Positions 1 to 9,659 of a stretch of 64,000 bases of DNA are shown here, piece after piece. This DNA is from Deltaproteobacteria bacterium (GTDB lineage Bacteria > Myxococcota_A > Polyangia > Polyangiales > Ga0077539). Position 1 is the stretch's first letter. Every line of letters begins with the position of its first letter. Where the stretch lies: the NCBI GenBank assembly GCA_947477565.1, contig CANJUR010000016.1:1-64000 (forward strand), given 5' to 3'. A program made the position numbers and the translations under genes. The notes beneath the pieces were generated by a model. That model was given only the letters and a program-made list of their open reading frames with translations. It did no database searches and had not been told where the DNA came from.

Positions 1-125
1 CCCTCTTGGGAGAGGGGGTTGGGGGTGAGGTTTCGCAAGAGGGATCGATCCTTCGAGGGCGTGGCCTTATCAGGGATGCGGCGAAACCATGATCTACCGT
101 CAGAACCCTTGGTTCACCTTCTCTA

Positions 126-254
126 CGCGAGCCCCCACCCCCAGCCCCGCCCCCACAAGTGGGGGCAGGGAGTTCGGAGCGACAAAATGCTTCTGCAATA
201 GATATTTCTGCACCCTCCCCCACTTGTGGGGGAGGGCAAGGGTGGGGGCTCGCG
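126..254. repeat. REP/MITE-like nested inverted repeat element
   Basis: 15-nt perfect terminal inverted repeat cgcgagcccccaccc (126-140) / gggtgggggctcgcg (240-254). Each arm carries its own palindrome: cccccacaagtggggg near 150-165 and cctcccccacttgtgggggagg at about 213-234. Confidence 0.75.
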
Positions 255-497
255 AGCCCCACCGGTCACTTCCGCCGTCGGGTATGAGCGGTGGCTGTCT
301 CGACCCCATGGGAGCCTCCGTCTTCGATCCAGCGGCGGTCCGCGCGCAAGCTCAGTTTCCTCGGCCCGCGCTTGTGCGACGGTTTCCGGGTCTGTGTTTC
401 AGCAGAGTTACGAGCGTTCCCCGCAACCCTGGTAAGGCTGGAATTCGCACCCCGATCTCGGTCGCAAAGGCGAGTCGTTTGTGCAGATTTGCAGGCG

Positions 498-1817
498 ATG
501 CGAACCCACCTCCCAGCTCTGGCCGTTCTCCTTTTCTCCCATGCGTGCACTCCCTCGGCGGAGAGTTCGCCCGCGGCGACGTGCAGCGTGCCGACCGGCG
601 CGGGCACGCGCCACGGCGGAGACGACATCACCACCGACGTGACCTGGAGCGCTGCGGGCAGTCCGCACATCGTCACCTTTTCGCCCACGGTGCGGCCCAC
701 CGGCACGCTGCACCTCGAGCCGTGCGCGACGGTGCTCTTCGAGGCCGGCGTCGGAATGCAGATCGCCGGGCGTCTCGAAGCGCTCGGCACCGCAAGCCGA
801 CCCATCACCATGGCGGCGAGCGACGCGGCGCGGCCGTTTGGCTACATCGAGGTGCGCGGTGGGTTCGCCGACCTCGCGTACGTCACGTTGAACAACGGCG
901 GAGCGCCGGGCCCCAACAGCAACGCCATGCTCGACGTGTGGGGCGCCTCCACGCCGCAGCGCACGCAAAACGCCCGGCTTCGGCACGTCACCATCGTCGG
1001 ATCGGCGCAGTTCGGGCTCACCCTCGAGCGCTCAGGAACGCTCACCGACGACTCCACCGGGCTGACCATTCGCGGTGCCGTCGGGGGCCCCATCAACGTG
1101 CGCGGCCCTGCTCTCGCGCACGGCATTCCCGAGGGGACGTACACCGGCAACACCGTCGATGAGATTCTGGTCATGGCGACCTCGGAGATGGCCGAAGACA
1201 CCACCTGGCACGACCGCGGGGTGCCATACCGAATCGGCGACACTCAGGGCAACGGCATGGATTTTCGCGTGGGACTCAGCACCGGCAGCACCCTCGCCAC
1301 GTGGACCCTCGAGCCCGGCGTGAACATTCGCGTCTCCCCAGCCGGGCGGGTGCGCTTCCAGGCCAACGCCGCTGCGATCAACGGTTCGCTCATCGCGCAA
1401 GGCACCGCAGCGAGCCCCATCGTCTTCACCTCGGCGGTCACGCCCGCGGTGGCCGGTCAGTGGCGCGGCCTGGTGTTCGAGGCTACCAACGCCGCGTCCA
1501 CGACGCTCGATCACGTGGAGATTCGCTACGCGGGCGGACCGAGCCAGGCCAATAGCTTCCACTGCCAACCAGGCAGCCCCAACGGCGCGTTCAGCGCCAA
1601 CGAAGACGCCGCGCTGGGCGTGTTTGGTCAACCCACGGGCGCCTTTCTCCGCAACTCCACCCTCGCCGACAGCGCGGGCGACGGCGTCAATCTCGCCTAC
1701 CGGGGCGACTCCGTCGATTTCCTCGCGGGCAACACCTTTACTGCCGTTCGCTGTCGGCAGACGCTGCCGCGCTCCCGCACCGGCGCCTGCCCGTCGCCCG
1801 TACCGGACTGCCCGTAG
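498..1817 (+). CDS. putative lipoprotein, right-handed parallel beta-helix-like
   Basis: ORF with lipoprotein-like N-terminus MRTHLPALAVLLFSHACTPSAESS (internal ATG of ORF 291-1817). Body has repetitive beta-helix-like strands (GSLIAQGTAASPIVFTSA, TTLDHVEIRYAGG). Confidence 0.75.
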   Translation: MRTHLPALAVLLFSHACTPSAESSPAATCSVPTGAGTRHGGDDITTDVTWSAAGSPHIVTFSPTVRPTGTLHLEPCATVLFEAGVGMQIAGRLEALGTASRPITMAASDAARPFGYIEVRGGFADLAYVTLNNGGAPGPNSNAMLDVWGASTPQRTQNARLRHVTIVGSAQFGLTLERSGTLTDDSTGLTIRGAVGGPINVRGPALAHGIPEGTYTGNTVDEILVMATSEMAEDTTWHDRGVPYRIGDTQGNGMDFRVGLSTGSTLATWTLEPGVNIRVSPAGRVRFQANAAAINGSLIAQGTAASPIVFTSAVTPAVAGQWRGLVFEATNAASTTLDHVEIRYAGGPSQANSFHCQPGSPNGAFSANEDAALGVFGQPTGAFLRNSTLADSAGDGVNLAYRGDSVDFLAGNTFTAVRCRQTLPRSRTGACPSPVPDCP

Positions 1818-1879
1818 CTCGGAACCGCGGCCCCCTGAACGGTGACCTCGTGGCAGAGGCTCACTCCGTCCGCGCTGGC

Positions 1880-3154
1880 TCAGCGCATCATGACGACGCG
1901 GATGCGCTGGTTGTACGTGTCGGCGATGAAGAGTCGGCCTGCGGTGTCGGTCTCGACGCCGTAGGGGCGGTCGAGCAGCGCAAGGGTGGGCGAGGCGCCG
2001 TCGCCCTGGAAGCCGCGCATGCCGCAGCGGCCCGCGACCGTTCGGATGTTTCCGTCGACGCCCACCGCGCGCACGCAGGAGTTCTGCGTGTCGGCGATGT
2101 AGAGCGTGCCGTCGGGCCCGACCTCGATGTCCGTGGGCTGGTTGAGCGTGGCCAGGGTGGCCGGTCCGCCGTCGCCGGTGGCGCCGACGGTGCCGGTGCC
2201 CGCGATGGTGGTGATCACCCCGGCGGCGTCCACCCGGCGAATCGCGTTGTTGCCCGTGTCGGCGATGTAGAGGTTTCCGCGGCTGTCGAAGTCGATGCGC
2301 CCCGCCGGCGAGGCCGCCTGGCCCACCGGGTTGCGCAACTGCGCCATCAGCGCCGAACCGTTGTCCCCGGAGTACCCCGCCATCCCGGTGCCGACGACGG
2401 TATTGATGACATCCATCCCGTTGACGCGCCGGATGCGCTGGTTGGCCTGGTCGGCGATGTAGACCTCCCCGGACGGAGAGATCGCCACGCCCACCGGGAG
2501 GTCGAGCACCGCGCTCAGCGCCGGGCCGCCGTCGCCACCGAAGCTGCGCCCGCCAGTGCCGCAGAGGTCTTCGATCATCGATCCCGCGGTGCCCACGTCG
2601 CGCACCCGCTTGATCATGCTGTTGTGCCACGCGGCAATGAGCATATTGCCCTGCGCGTCGAAGGCCATGGAGGTCGGGTGGTTGAGTCGCATGCGCAGCG
2701 CAGGAGAGGGCATCCGAGGCGTTCCTGGCGGCACGGGCAGGTCTTCGCCGTCGGAGAGTTCGCCAGTGCCAACGACGGTGCGCACGGTGCCGTCCGGAGC
2801 CTGCTCGCGGATGACGTGGTTGTTCCAGTCGAGGAAGTAGAGGCGGCCGTTGGGGCCGAGGGTGATGTCCTGCGGGAGGTAGGTGCGCGACGAGGTGCCG
2901 GCGACGTCGTTGGCGCCGACGCCCGCTTCGCCGTTGCCGATGATGGTGCAGATGGTTCCCGCACTCGGCGTGCAGCGCATCGGACCTACCGGCGTGACCG
3001 GCGTGTCGTTGGTGATGCCGCAAGTGCTGGCGAGCGCGTCGTCTTCGGTGCGCACGTCCGCGCACGGGTCGTGGGTGCAACTCGCGGCGACGACCGCAAG
3101 GAGGGTCAGGGAGAGGGGAGACAGCGTCGGCATCGATCGCTCCATGGAAGTCAT
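1880..3154 (-). CDS. NHL-repeat lipoprotein
   Basis: Signal/lipobox LLAVVAASC. Repeated NHL motifs (GNLYIADTGNNAIRRVD, GTLYIADTQNSCVRAV, GRLFIADTYNQRIRVV). Confidence 0.85.
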   Translation of the reverse strand: MTSMERSMPTLSPLSLTLLAVVAASCTHDPCADVRTEDDALASTCGITNDTPVTPVGPMRCTPSAGTICTIIGNGEAGVGANDVAGTSSRTYLPQDITLGPNGRLYFLDWNNHVIREQAPDGTVRTVVGTGELSDGEDLPVPPGTPRMPSPALRMRLNHPTSMAFDAQGNMLIAAWHNSMIKRVRDVGTAGSMIEDLCGTGGRSFGGDGGPALSAVLDLPVGVAISPSGEVYIADQANQRIRRVNGMDVINTVVGTGMAGYSGDNGSALMAQLRNPVGQAASPAGRIDFDSRGNLYIADTGNNAIRRVDAAGVITTIAGTGTVGATGDGGPATLATLNQPTDIEVGPDGTLYIADTQNSCVRAVGVDGNIRTVAGRCGMRGFQGDGASPTLALLDRPYGVETDTAGRLFIADTYNQRIRVVMMR

Positions 3155-5295
3155 CGCCAGACCCGGCGCACGCGGTCGTTGAGCGTGTCGCAGATGAAGA
3201 GGTTGCCCTGCGGATCGAACGCGATGCCGTGCGGGCGATAGAGGTCCGCCGCGAGGGCCGGACCGCGGTCGCCGCCGTAGCCGCGACGCCCGGAGCCCGC
3301 GACGGTGGTGATCACCCCGGTGGCGAGGTCTACCGCGCGGATGCGATGGTTGTTGGTGTCCGCGATGTAGAGCCGACCGTCGGGGCCGAACTCGAGGTCC
3401 TGCGGGAGGTTGAGTTGCGCCATCAGGGCGGGGCCGTTGTCGCCGCCGAAGCCCAGCGCGCCGGTGCCGACCACGGTGGTGATCATCCCGGTGGCGAGTT
3501 CGATGCGGCGGATGCGGTTGTTTCCGGTGTCCGCGACGTAGAGATTGCGGCCGTCGCGGTCGAGGGTGAGGCCGCCTTCGGGTTCGGGGTTTTCCCCCGC
3601 TTGCCAGTTGAAGGTCGCCATCATGGCGGGGCCGTTGTCGCCGCCGAATCCACGCATCCCGATGCCCGCGAGGGTGGTGATGGTCTGCGCGGCGAGGTCG
3701 AGGCGACGGATGCGGCCGCTGCCCTGGTCGAGCAGGTACATCACCGTGCCGGACGTATCGAGCGTGCCCTTGGAGGGCTGCTTGATGCGGGCCATGGCGA
3801 AGGGTCCGTCGATCCAGCCGGGGCCGCGGCCGAGGGGGACGTAGGTCATGCCCGTGGCAGGGTCCCAGCGGCGGATCTTATGGTTGTGCCAAGCCACCAC
3901 CAGGAGGCGTCCATCGGGCTGAAACATCAGGTCTGTCGGGTGGTTGAGCGCCACCGTGGTGCCGAGCGCGCCGGGCTCCATGAGGTCGGTGTTGTTGGGA
4001 GGTCCATCGCCCGGCTCCTCGACCCCCATGATGGTCTCGAAGGTGCCGGTGGCGGTGACACGACGGATGCGGTGGTTGTTCCAGTCGAGGATGAGGGGTC
4101 GGCCATCGGGCGCGAACTCCATGTCCATCGGCCAGTACATCATCGACTCGCGAAGGGACCGGTTGTCGCCGTTGAAGCCCGCCACGCCGACCCCGGCGTA
4201 CGTGCAGATGTTGCCCGGCGTCGGGTCGCACCGGGTGATCGACTCCGGCGTCACGATGGTCGTGTGCGGAATCGCCTCGCCGAAGCGGTAAATCACCCCA
4301 CGTGCGAGGGCGCTGGTCTGGAGGTCACCCCCGACCGTCCAGATGGCGCCCGTGGGATCAACCCAGACGGCGTGGAAGTCGAGTTGCGTGCGGGGCGGGC
4401 GCGCAACCTGCCGCCAGGTTCCGCTGCGGCGCTGGAACAGGGCGCCGGCGTTGCCCACCGCGAGGGCGGAGCCCGTCTCCGGGACGAACACCCCGCTCAG
4501 GCGCGGCGCCGTCTCGATGGTGACGGCGCGCCACGGGGTCGATGGGCCGTCGGACTCCAGCACGATGCCCGACACGTTTCCTCCGACCGCGTAGCGCTGC
4601 GCGCCGCGGCCGTGCACCGTGAAGAGCGGCCCGCGACCAGACTCCGGGACAGCCTCTTGCGCCCAGGCCGAGCCGTTCCAGTGGAGGAGCGCGCCGTTGG
4701 TGCCGCAGACGGACACGTCGTTGGCGGCGCTGCCGTAGACCTTGTACCAGATGGTGTTTGCGTTGAGCCCGCCGGGGGCGTCCTGCGCCGTCCACGCGGT
4801 GCCGTCGAAGTGCCAGAGCACGCCGCTGTTGCCGTCAACGTTTCCGCCGACCGCCCAGACATCGCTGGCGCTGGCGCCCCAGACGCCGAAGAGCGTCGGG
4901 GTGATCGCGGGCGTGGTCATGCGCTGCGTGACGCCGCTGGCGGGATCGTAGCGCAGCACGGTGCCCTCGCTTCCGACCATAAAGACCTGCGTGGGCGAGA
5001 CGCCGTGCACCCACCAGAGGGTGCCGCGGCGGGTGCCGGTGTCGATGCGGGTCCAGCGCGTGCCGTCGAAGTGCAGCGCCTGCGGACCCGTGCCGTCATT
5101 GGCGTCCGCGCCGACGGAGTACACGTCCGTCGCAGAAGTTCCCCAGATGGCGAGCATCGCGCCGGGGAGGTCGGACTGCACCGCCTGCCATTGAAAACTC
5201 GGAGGGATCACGTCGCCACACCCCGATGCGACCGACCCGACCGCTGCCACCATCAGCGCGACGGCGCCGAATCTCGTCCCCATACGAAATGTCAT
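3151..5295 (-). CDS. NHL-repeat lipoprotein with N-terminal propeller-like region
   Basis: MTFRMGTRFGAVALMVAAVGSVASGCGD leader; repeated AIWGTSATDVYSVG / VWGASASDVWAVGG motifs, then NHL repeats (RLYIADTNNHRIRAVD). Start chosen inside ORF 3151-5406; 4-nt overlap with the downstream gene. Confidence 0.85.
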   Translation of the reverse strand: MTFRMGTRFGAVALMVAAVGSVASGCGDVIPPSFQWQAVQSDLPGAMLAIWGTSATDVYSVGADANDGTGPQALHFDGTRWTRIDTGTRRGTLWWVHGVSPTQVFMVGSEGTVLRYDPASGVTQRMTTPAITPTLFGVWGASASDVWAVGGNVDGNSGVLWHFDGTAWTAQDAPGGLNANTIWYKVYGSAANDVSVCGTNGALLHWNGSAWAQEAVPESGRGPLFTVHGRGAQRYAVGGNVSGIVLESDGPSTPWRAVTIETAPRLSGVFVPETGSALAVGNAGALFQRRSGTWRQVARPPRTQLDFHAVWVDPTGAIWTVGGDLQTSALARGVIYRFGEAIPHTTIVTPESITRCDPTPGNICTYAGVGVAGFNGDNRSLRESMMYWPMDMEFAPDGRPLILDWNNHRIRRVTATGTFETIMGVEEPGDGPPNNTDLMEPGALGTTVALNHPTDLMFQPDGRLLVVAWHNHKIRRWDPATGMTYVPLGRGPGWIDGPFAMARIKQPSKGTLDTSGTVMYLLDQGSGRIRRLDLAAQTITTLAGIGMRGFGGDNGPAMMATFNWQAGENPEPEGGLTLDRDGRNLYVADTGNNRIRRIELATGMITTVVGTGALGFGGDNGPALMAQLNLPQDLEFGPDGRLYIADTNNHRIRAVDLATGVITTVAGSGRRGYGGDRGPALAADLYRPHGIAFDPQGNLFICDTLNDRVRRVWR

Positions 5296-5428
5296 CGTTG
5301 TTCCTTTGGTCACGCGGGCACATCGAGGCGAGCCCACCGGGCCCAATGCGACAAACATAGACCAACTCTTCGATGCCGTAGAAGGTCTTCCTCGGACGCC
5401 GGTCAACGCCGACCAAACCTGGGTTTGC

Positions 5429-7600
5429 TCAAGCGCGGGGGACGGGAGGCAAGGTCGATTGCAGGATGTTGAAGGTCAGCTCGAACACCGCACCGAGATC
5501 CGAGCGGGCGACCAGCTTGCCCTTCAGCTGACGCGACAGCGCGCGCACGAGTTTGAGCCCGAGGCTCTTGCTTGCGAGGAGATCGAAGTTTGCCGGGAGC
5601 CCGGGCCCGTGGTCGCGCACCGTAAGCCGGAGTTGCCGCGGCAACGGCATGATCTCCACCAGGACGTCTTCGTCCCGGGGGGAGGCCCCGCCATCGGAGG
5701 GGATGCCGTACTTGAATGCATTGGTCAGCAACTCATTCAGGATCAGACCGATGGGCGTCGCGTTCTCGACCGCGATCTCGATCGGCTCCGCGACGATACG
5801 AAGCCGCGCCGTTGGAGCGAGCGTCTGCCGGAGACTGTCCGCAAGCTGCTCGGTGTAGGCCCCGAGGTCGATGCGCTCGAGCGAGGTCGAGCCGTAGAGG
5901 TGCTGATGAATCAGCGCCATCGAGCGCACGCGCTGCACGCTGTCCGCGAGCATGGAGCGAGCAGCATCGGAAGGCATCTCGTTCATCTGGATGGTCAGGA
6001 GGCTCGAGACGATCTGCAGGTTGTTTTTCACCCGGTGGTGAATCTCCTTCAGGAGTGTCTCTTTCTCCCCCAGCGACTCCTTCAAGCGGGCCTCGAGCTG
6101 CTGCTGGTCGGTCAGCCGATCGGTGCTCGTCCGCACGTTGGCAGCCAGCTCATCGCGCTCCCGCCGGAGTTCGCTCTCACGATTACGCGAGGCCGTGATG
6201 TCGCGCACGATAAGCACGAGGCGACCGGGGCCGTTCCAGTCCATCACCATTCCGCGAAGCTCCACGACAAGCTCGGTGCCGCTGCGACGCACGAGGGTGG
6301 CAAGCTCATCGATCAGGGGGAGCCCTTCGCGCATCCGATCGGCGGTCGTGACAAACCAACGACGACACTCGGCCTCGCTGAAATCGGGTTTCAACACCCT
6401 CATCGAGGCCCCGATCAGGGATGGGTACTCCCATCCCAATTCGGTGAGCGCGCCGACGTTGGCATCGACGATGCGCCCGCGATCGTCGAGCACCAGTAGC
6501 GGGCCGAGCACGTTCTCGGTGACCGTGCGCAGCCGCTGCTCGCTGACGAGAAGGTCTTCCTCGGTGCGCGCCCGAGCGCCCAGATCGTCGAGACGCCCGT
6601 CGATGAGGGTGTCCAACAGCGTGAGGCGGGATTCGAGCGCGGCGACCTGCGCCGCCACGTCGGGCGACGCGATCGGGAGCAGCTGCGCCAACGCTCGCGC
6701 ATCGGCGATGGGTACGCTCAACTCCCGCCGCACCTCCGCGATGACGCCCGAGCGCGACGACGAGCGACGCTCAAGGGAGATGTCACGAATGACGCAGACG
6801 ACCTGATCCTGGACATCGACGAGGCGCGACATGCTCGTGCCGCCGCTGACGATTTCGCCGGCCAGTCGCACGAAGCGCAGCTCGCGCCGGGTCGGGCTCT
6901 CCTGCCGTTGAAACGTGTTGGCGAGCATCGCGGAAAAGATTCCCCGGTCCACGGGGAGCACGAAGGCTCCGAGCGGTCGGTCGATCACGATATCCAGAGG
7001 CCGACCGAGCAGGCGACCGAGCGCCTCGTTGGCGCGCACGCTCTTTCCCTCGCGATCGAGCAGCATGAGCGCGAGCGGTGAGTCCTCCCAAACCCGGCGA
7101 TAGGCGAGCCCATCGAGATAGCTCTCCGCCATCGCCGAGAGAGCAGCGAGACGCTCGTGATCCTCGCGGGTCCACTGCCGCGGCTGATGGTCGATCACGC
7201 AGAGCGAACCGACCGCGCTCTGCCCCGGGCCGCCGAGCAACGGGATACCCAGGTAGGCGCGCACGAAAGGGCCGCCAAGGACCAACGGATTGCCCGCGAA
7301 CCGCGGATCCTCGGAGGCATCGGGCACCGAGAGCGGAGTGTCCGAGTGAATCCCGTGGCCGCAGAAGCTCTCGGCCCGCCCGGTCCCCTCCGCATCGATG
7401 CCGAACTTCGAGAGGAAGTACTGCCCCTCGCCGTCGATCAAGGTGACCAGGGCCATCGGCGCATCAAACATCCGGGCCGCAAGAGCTGTCAGCTGGTCCA
7501 GAGTCTCGTGCTGCGCCCTGCCACGAAGCCCGAGTTGAACAATCCGTCGGGTCCGCTCGGACTCGTCTTCGGGGATCGGTGCTCGGCTCCAGTCACTCAT
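5429..7600 (-). CDS. GAF/PAS sensor histidine kinase (HisKA_2 type)
   Basis: N-terminal GAF-like domain, PAS domains, phosphoacceptor EIHHRVKNNLQIVSSLL, then an ATPase domain (ELLTNAFKYG, DHGPGLP). Confidence 0.92.
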   Translation of the reverse strand: MSDWSRAPIPEDESERTRRIVQLGLRGRAQHETLDQLTALAARMFDAPMALVTLIDGEGQYFLSKFGIDAEGTGRAESFCGHGIHSDTPLSVPDASEDPRFAGNPLVLGGPFVRAYLGIPLLGGPGQSAVGSLCVIDHQPRQWTREDHERLAALSAMAESYLDGLAYRRVWEDSPLALMLLDREGKSVRANEALGRLLGRPLDIVIDRPLGAFVLPVDRGIFSAMLANTFQRQESPTRRELRFVRLAGEIVSGGTSMSRLVDVQDQVVCVIRDISLERRSSSRSGVIAEVRRELSVPIADARALAQLLPIASPDVAAQVAALESRLTLLDTLIDGRLDDLGARARTEEDLLVSEQRLRTVTENVLGPLLVLDDRGRIVDANVGALTELGWEYPSLIGASMRVLKPDFSEAECRRWFVTTADRMREGLPLIDELATLVRRSGTELVVELRGMVMDWNGPGRLVLIVRDITASRNRESELRRERDELAANVRTSTDRLTDQQQLEARLKESLGEKETLLKEIHHRVKNNLQIVSSLLTIQMNEMPSDAARSMLADSVQRVRSMALIHQHLYGSTSLERIDLGAYTEQLADSLRQTLAPTARLRIVAEPIEIAVENATPIGLILNELLTNAFKYGIPSDGGASPRDEDVLVEIMPLPRQLRLTVRDHGPGLPANFDLLASKSLGLKLVRALSRQLKGKLVARSDLGAVFELTFNILQSTLPPVPRA

Positions 7601-7649
7601 ATCCAGGGATGTCCGTATCTCGTGGAATTTACAGTGACTTTCATCATAG

Positions 7650-8684
7650 TCATGTCCCCGGGCGACGCGGCGGCGGCCCCTCGACTCGCGGCGGCGTGCC
7701 GACGATCGGCAATCGTCGGTGCGCCGCAGAAGCAGCGTAGTGCGACCGCACCATGTCAGCCATCAGGTCGATGAAGGCCGGTGAGTCATTCACCGCCCGC
7801 GCTCGCGTCATCGCAAGACCGATGGCGTCGCAGGTCGCGCGCAGCTCGTAGTCGAGGTCGTAGAGCACCTCGACATGATCGCAAACGAACCCCAACGGAG
7901 ACACCACCGCGGCCTCCAGACCCTTCGCCCGCTCGGCCCTCAGGTAATCGTTCACATCGGGTTCCAGCCACGGGTCTTCGGGTCGCCCGCTGCGCGACTG
8001 AAACACCACCGCGTGACCGCTGCGCCCGAGGCGTTCCATCACCAGGCGGGCGGTGGCTTCGAGGTTCGCCACGTACCGGCTCGCCGCAGCCATGCTCGTC
8101 GGGATGCTGTGCGCCGTGAACACCACCCGCGCCCCCGGACGCTGCTCTGCCGGCAGCCGACTGAGCCCCTCGGCCACACTCTGCGCGTTGGCGAGCACCA
8201 GGCCCTCGTGGGCGTACCAGTCGCCGACGAAGCTCACCTCCACGTCGGCGAGCCCGCGCGCAGCCAGTTCCTTTCGCGCGTCCGCGACGTTGACCTTGTA
8301 CTGCCCACAGCTCGAGTAGCTCTTGTGCCCCGCGGTGATGAAACCCACCGCCCGACGCACCCCGGCACGTGACATCTCCGCCAGCGTGTCCGCCAGAAAC
8401 GGCCTCCAGTTGCGCATCCCGACGTAGACCGGCAGCGACGGACCGTACGCCTCCAGCCGCTGACGCAGGCCCGCAGCTTGAGCGAGCGTGAGCGCCGTGA
8501 TCGGCGATACGCCGTCAAACAGTTCGTAGTGGTGCGCGACCTCCGCGAGGCGCTCTGGGCTCACCCGCCGCCCGCGCAGCACGTTGTCGAGAAATGGCCG
8601 GATGTCCCCGAGGCCCTGCGGACCTCCGAAGGACACCACCAGCACTGCATCGAAGGGTCGCTGCGTGTCAGTTCGTTCGTTCAT
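7650..8684 (-). CDS. hemH: ferrochelatase
   Basis: AVLVVSFGGPQG..., VVFTAHSIPTSMA, SPLGFVCDHVEVLYDLD are ferrochelatase signatures. Confidence 0.93.
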   Translation of the reverse strand: MNERTDTQRPFDAVLVVSFGGPQGLGDIRPFLDNVLRGRRVSPERLAEVAHHYELFDGVSPITALTLAQAAGLRQRLEAYGPSLPVYVGMRNWRPFLADTLAEMSRAGVRRAVGFITAGHKSYSSCGQYKVNVADARKELAARGLADVEVSFVGDWYAHEGLVLANAQSVAEGLSRLPAEQRPGARVVFTAHSIPTSMAAASRYVANLEATARLVMERLGRSGHAVVFQSRSGRPEDPWLEPDVNDYLRAERAKGLEAAVVSPLGFVCDHVEVLYDLDYELRATCDAIGLAMTRARAVNDSPAFIDLMADMVRSHYAASAAHRRLPIVGTPPRVEGPPPRRPGT

Positions 8685-8704
8685 GGATATGCGACGTCAG
8701 ATGC

Positions 8705-9622
8705 TCAAACGTCGGCGTCGGAAGCGCGGGTCCACCCGGAGTCCGCCATGATCCGCGCCCCGAGGCGACGCCACTGCGCGTGCGCCATCGGGAGCAACCC
8801 GAGCGCCTCCAGCAGCGAGCCGACGGTCTCGCCCTCCATATCGCCCGCCACCGCGACCAGCTCCTCCGCGATCGTCGCCCGGAGTGCTGCGCGCTGCGCG
8901 TTGTGCGCCACCACCGCGGGGGCCATCGCGTCCACCTCCGCCCACGCCACGCGCCGTAGCCTCTTCGCACCGTTGGCCTCGGTGCCCTCCAGGGCCTTCG
9001 CCACCGCAGCGCCCCAACGCTTGCCCAGGGCCTTCGACGTCTCATCGCTCTTCAGCCGATCGGCGATGCGCTGCTGCACGTTCGCCATCGCGCCATCGAC
9101 GAAGTCCCCCACGCGGTCCATCAGCTGCCGCTGAATCTCCTCGCCCACGCCGCCCAGCATCTTGCCCGCGGCCTTCGCGCCGAAAGACAGCGCCCCGCGA
9201 AGCATCCCGCCGCCCACCGCTGCGGCCCCTCCCCCGGCGCTCGCCTTCTGCACAAACGACGTCAGCGCCTCGGTCAGCGTCGCTTTCAACTCCGTGCGCA
9301 CCCGCTCGCTCGCGACGAGCTCGTCTACCATCTTCGTCGGCAGCGGCTTCGGCCGACCTGCGCGCTCAACGATGCGCGCCGCCGCCCCAGCGGGCAGCCA
9401 ATCCTTCAGTTGCACACCGCTCTTCGCCGCACGGTCCATCAGCCGGTCGCGCAACGGAACCCCGAGGCGGGCGTTCCAGTATGCGATGCGCTCGGGGTCG
9501 GCGAGCAGGTCGAGCGCCGTCAGCGCCTCCGCGGGGTCAATAAACACCCCCACAGGCTGCGCGCACAGGCGTCCGAAGGAGTCGTCGAGCAGGGCGAGGA
9601 GATCAGCGTCGGGAGCGTCCAT
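8705..9622 (-). CDS. hypothetical protein, Gly/Ala-rich amphipathic C-terminal half
   Basis: 305-aa ORF from MDAPDADLLALLDDSFGRL; no recognised family. Confidence 0.7.
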   Translation of the reverse strand: MDAPDADLLALLDDSFGRLCAQPVGVFIDPAEALTALDLLADPERIAYWNARLGVPLRDRLMDRAAKSGVQLKDWLPAGAAARIVERAGRPKPLPTKMVDELVASERVRTELKATLTEALTSFVQKASAGGGAAAVGGGMLRGALSFGAKAAGKMLGGVGEEIQRQLMDRVGDFVDGAMANVQQRIADRLKSDETSKALGKRWGAAVAKALEGTEANGAKRLRRVAWAEVDAMAPAVVAHNAQRAALRATIAEELVAVAGDMEGETVGSLLEALGLLPMAHAQWRRLGARIMADSGWTRASDADV

Positions 9623-9659
9623 GGGCGCACGTTGTACCGCATCGTGCGACGAGCGCGAA

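Noticed and set aside
1032-3080. 682-aa ORF with RHRRRRR composition on minus strand
   Set aside because: Out-of-frame reading of the NHL-repeat gene and of the beta-helix gene; no domain-like signal.
3229-5472. 747-aa + strand ORF
   Set aside because: Antisense to the second NHL-repeat gene; Arg/Asp/Gly/Val-rich shadow.
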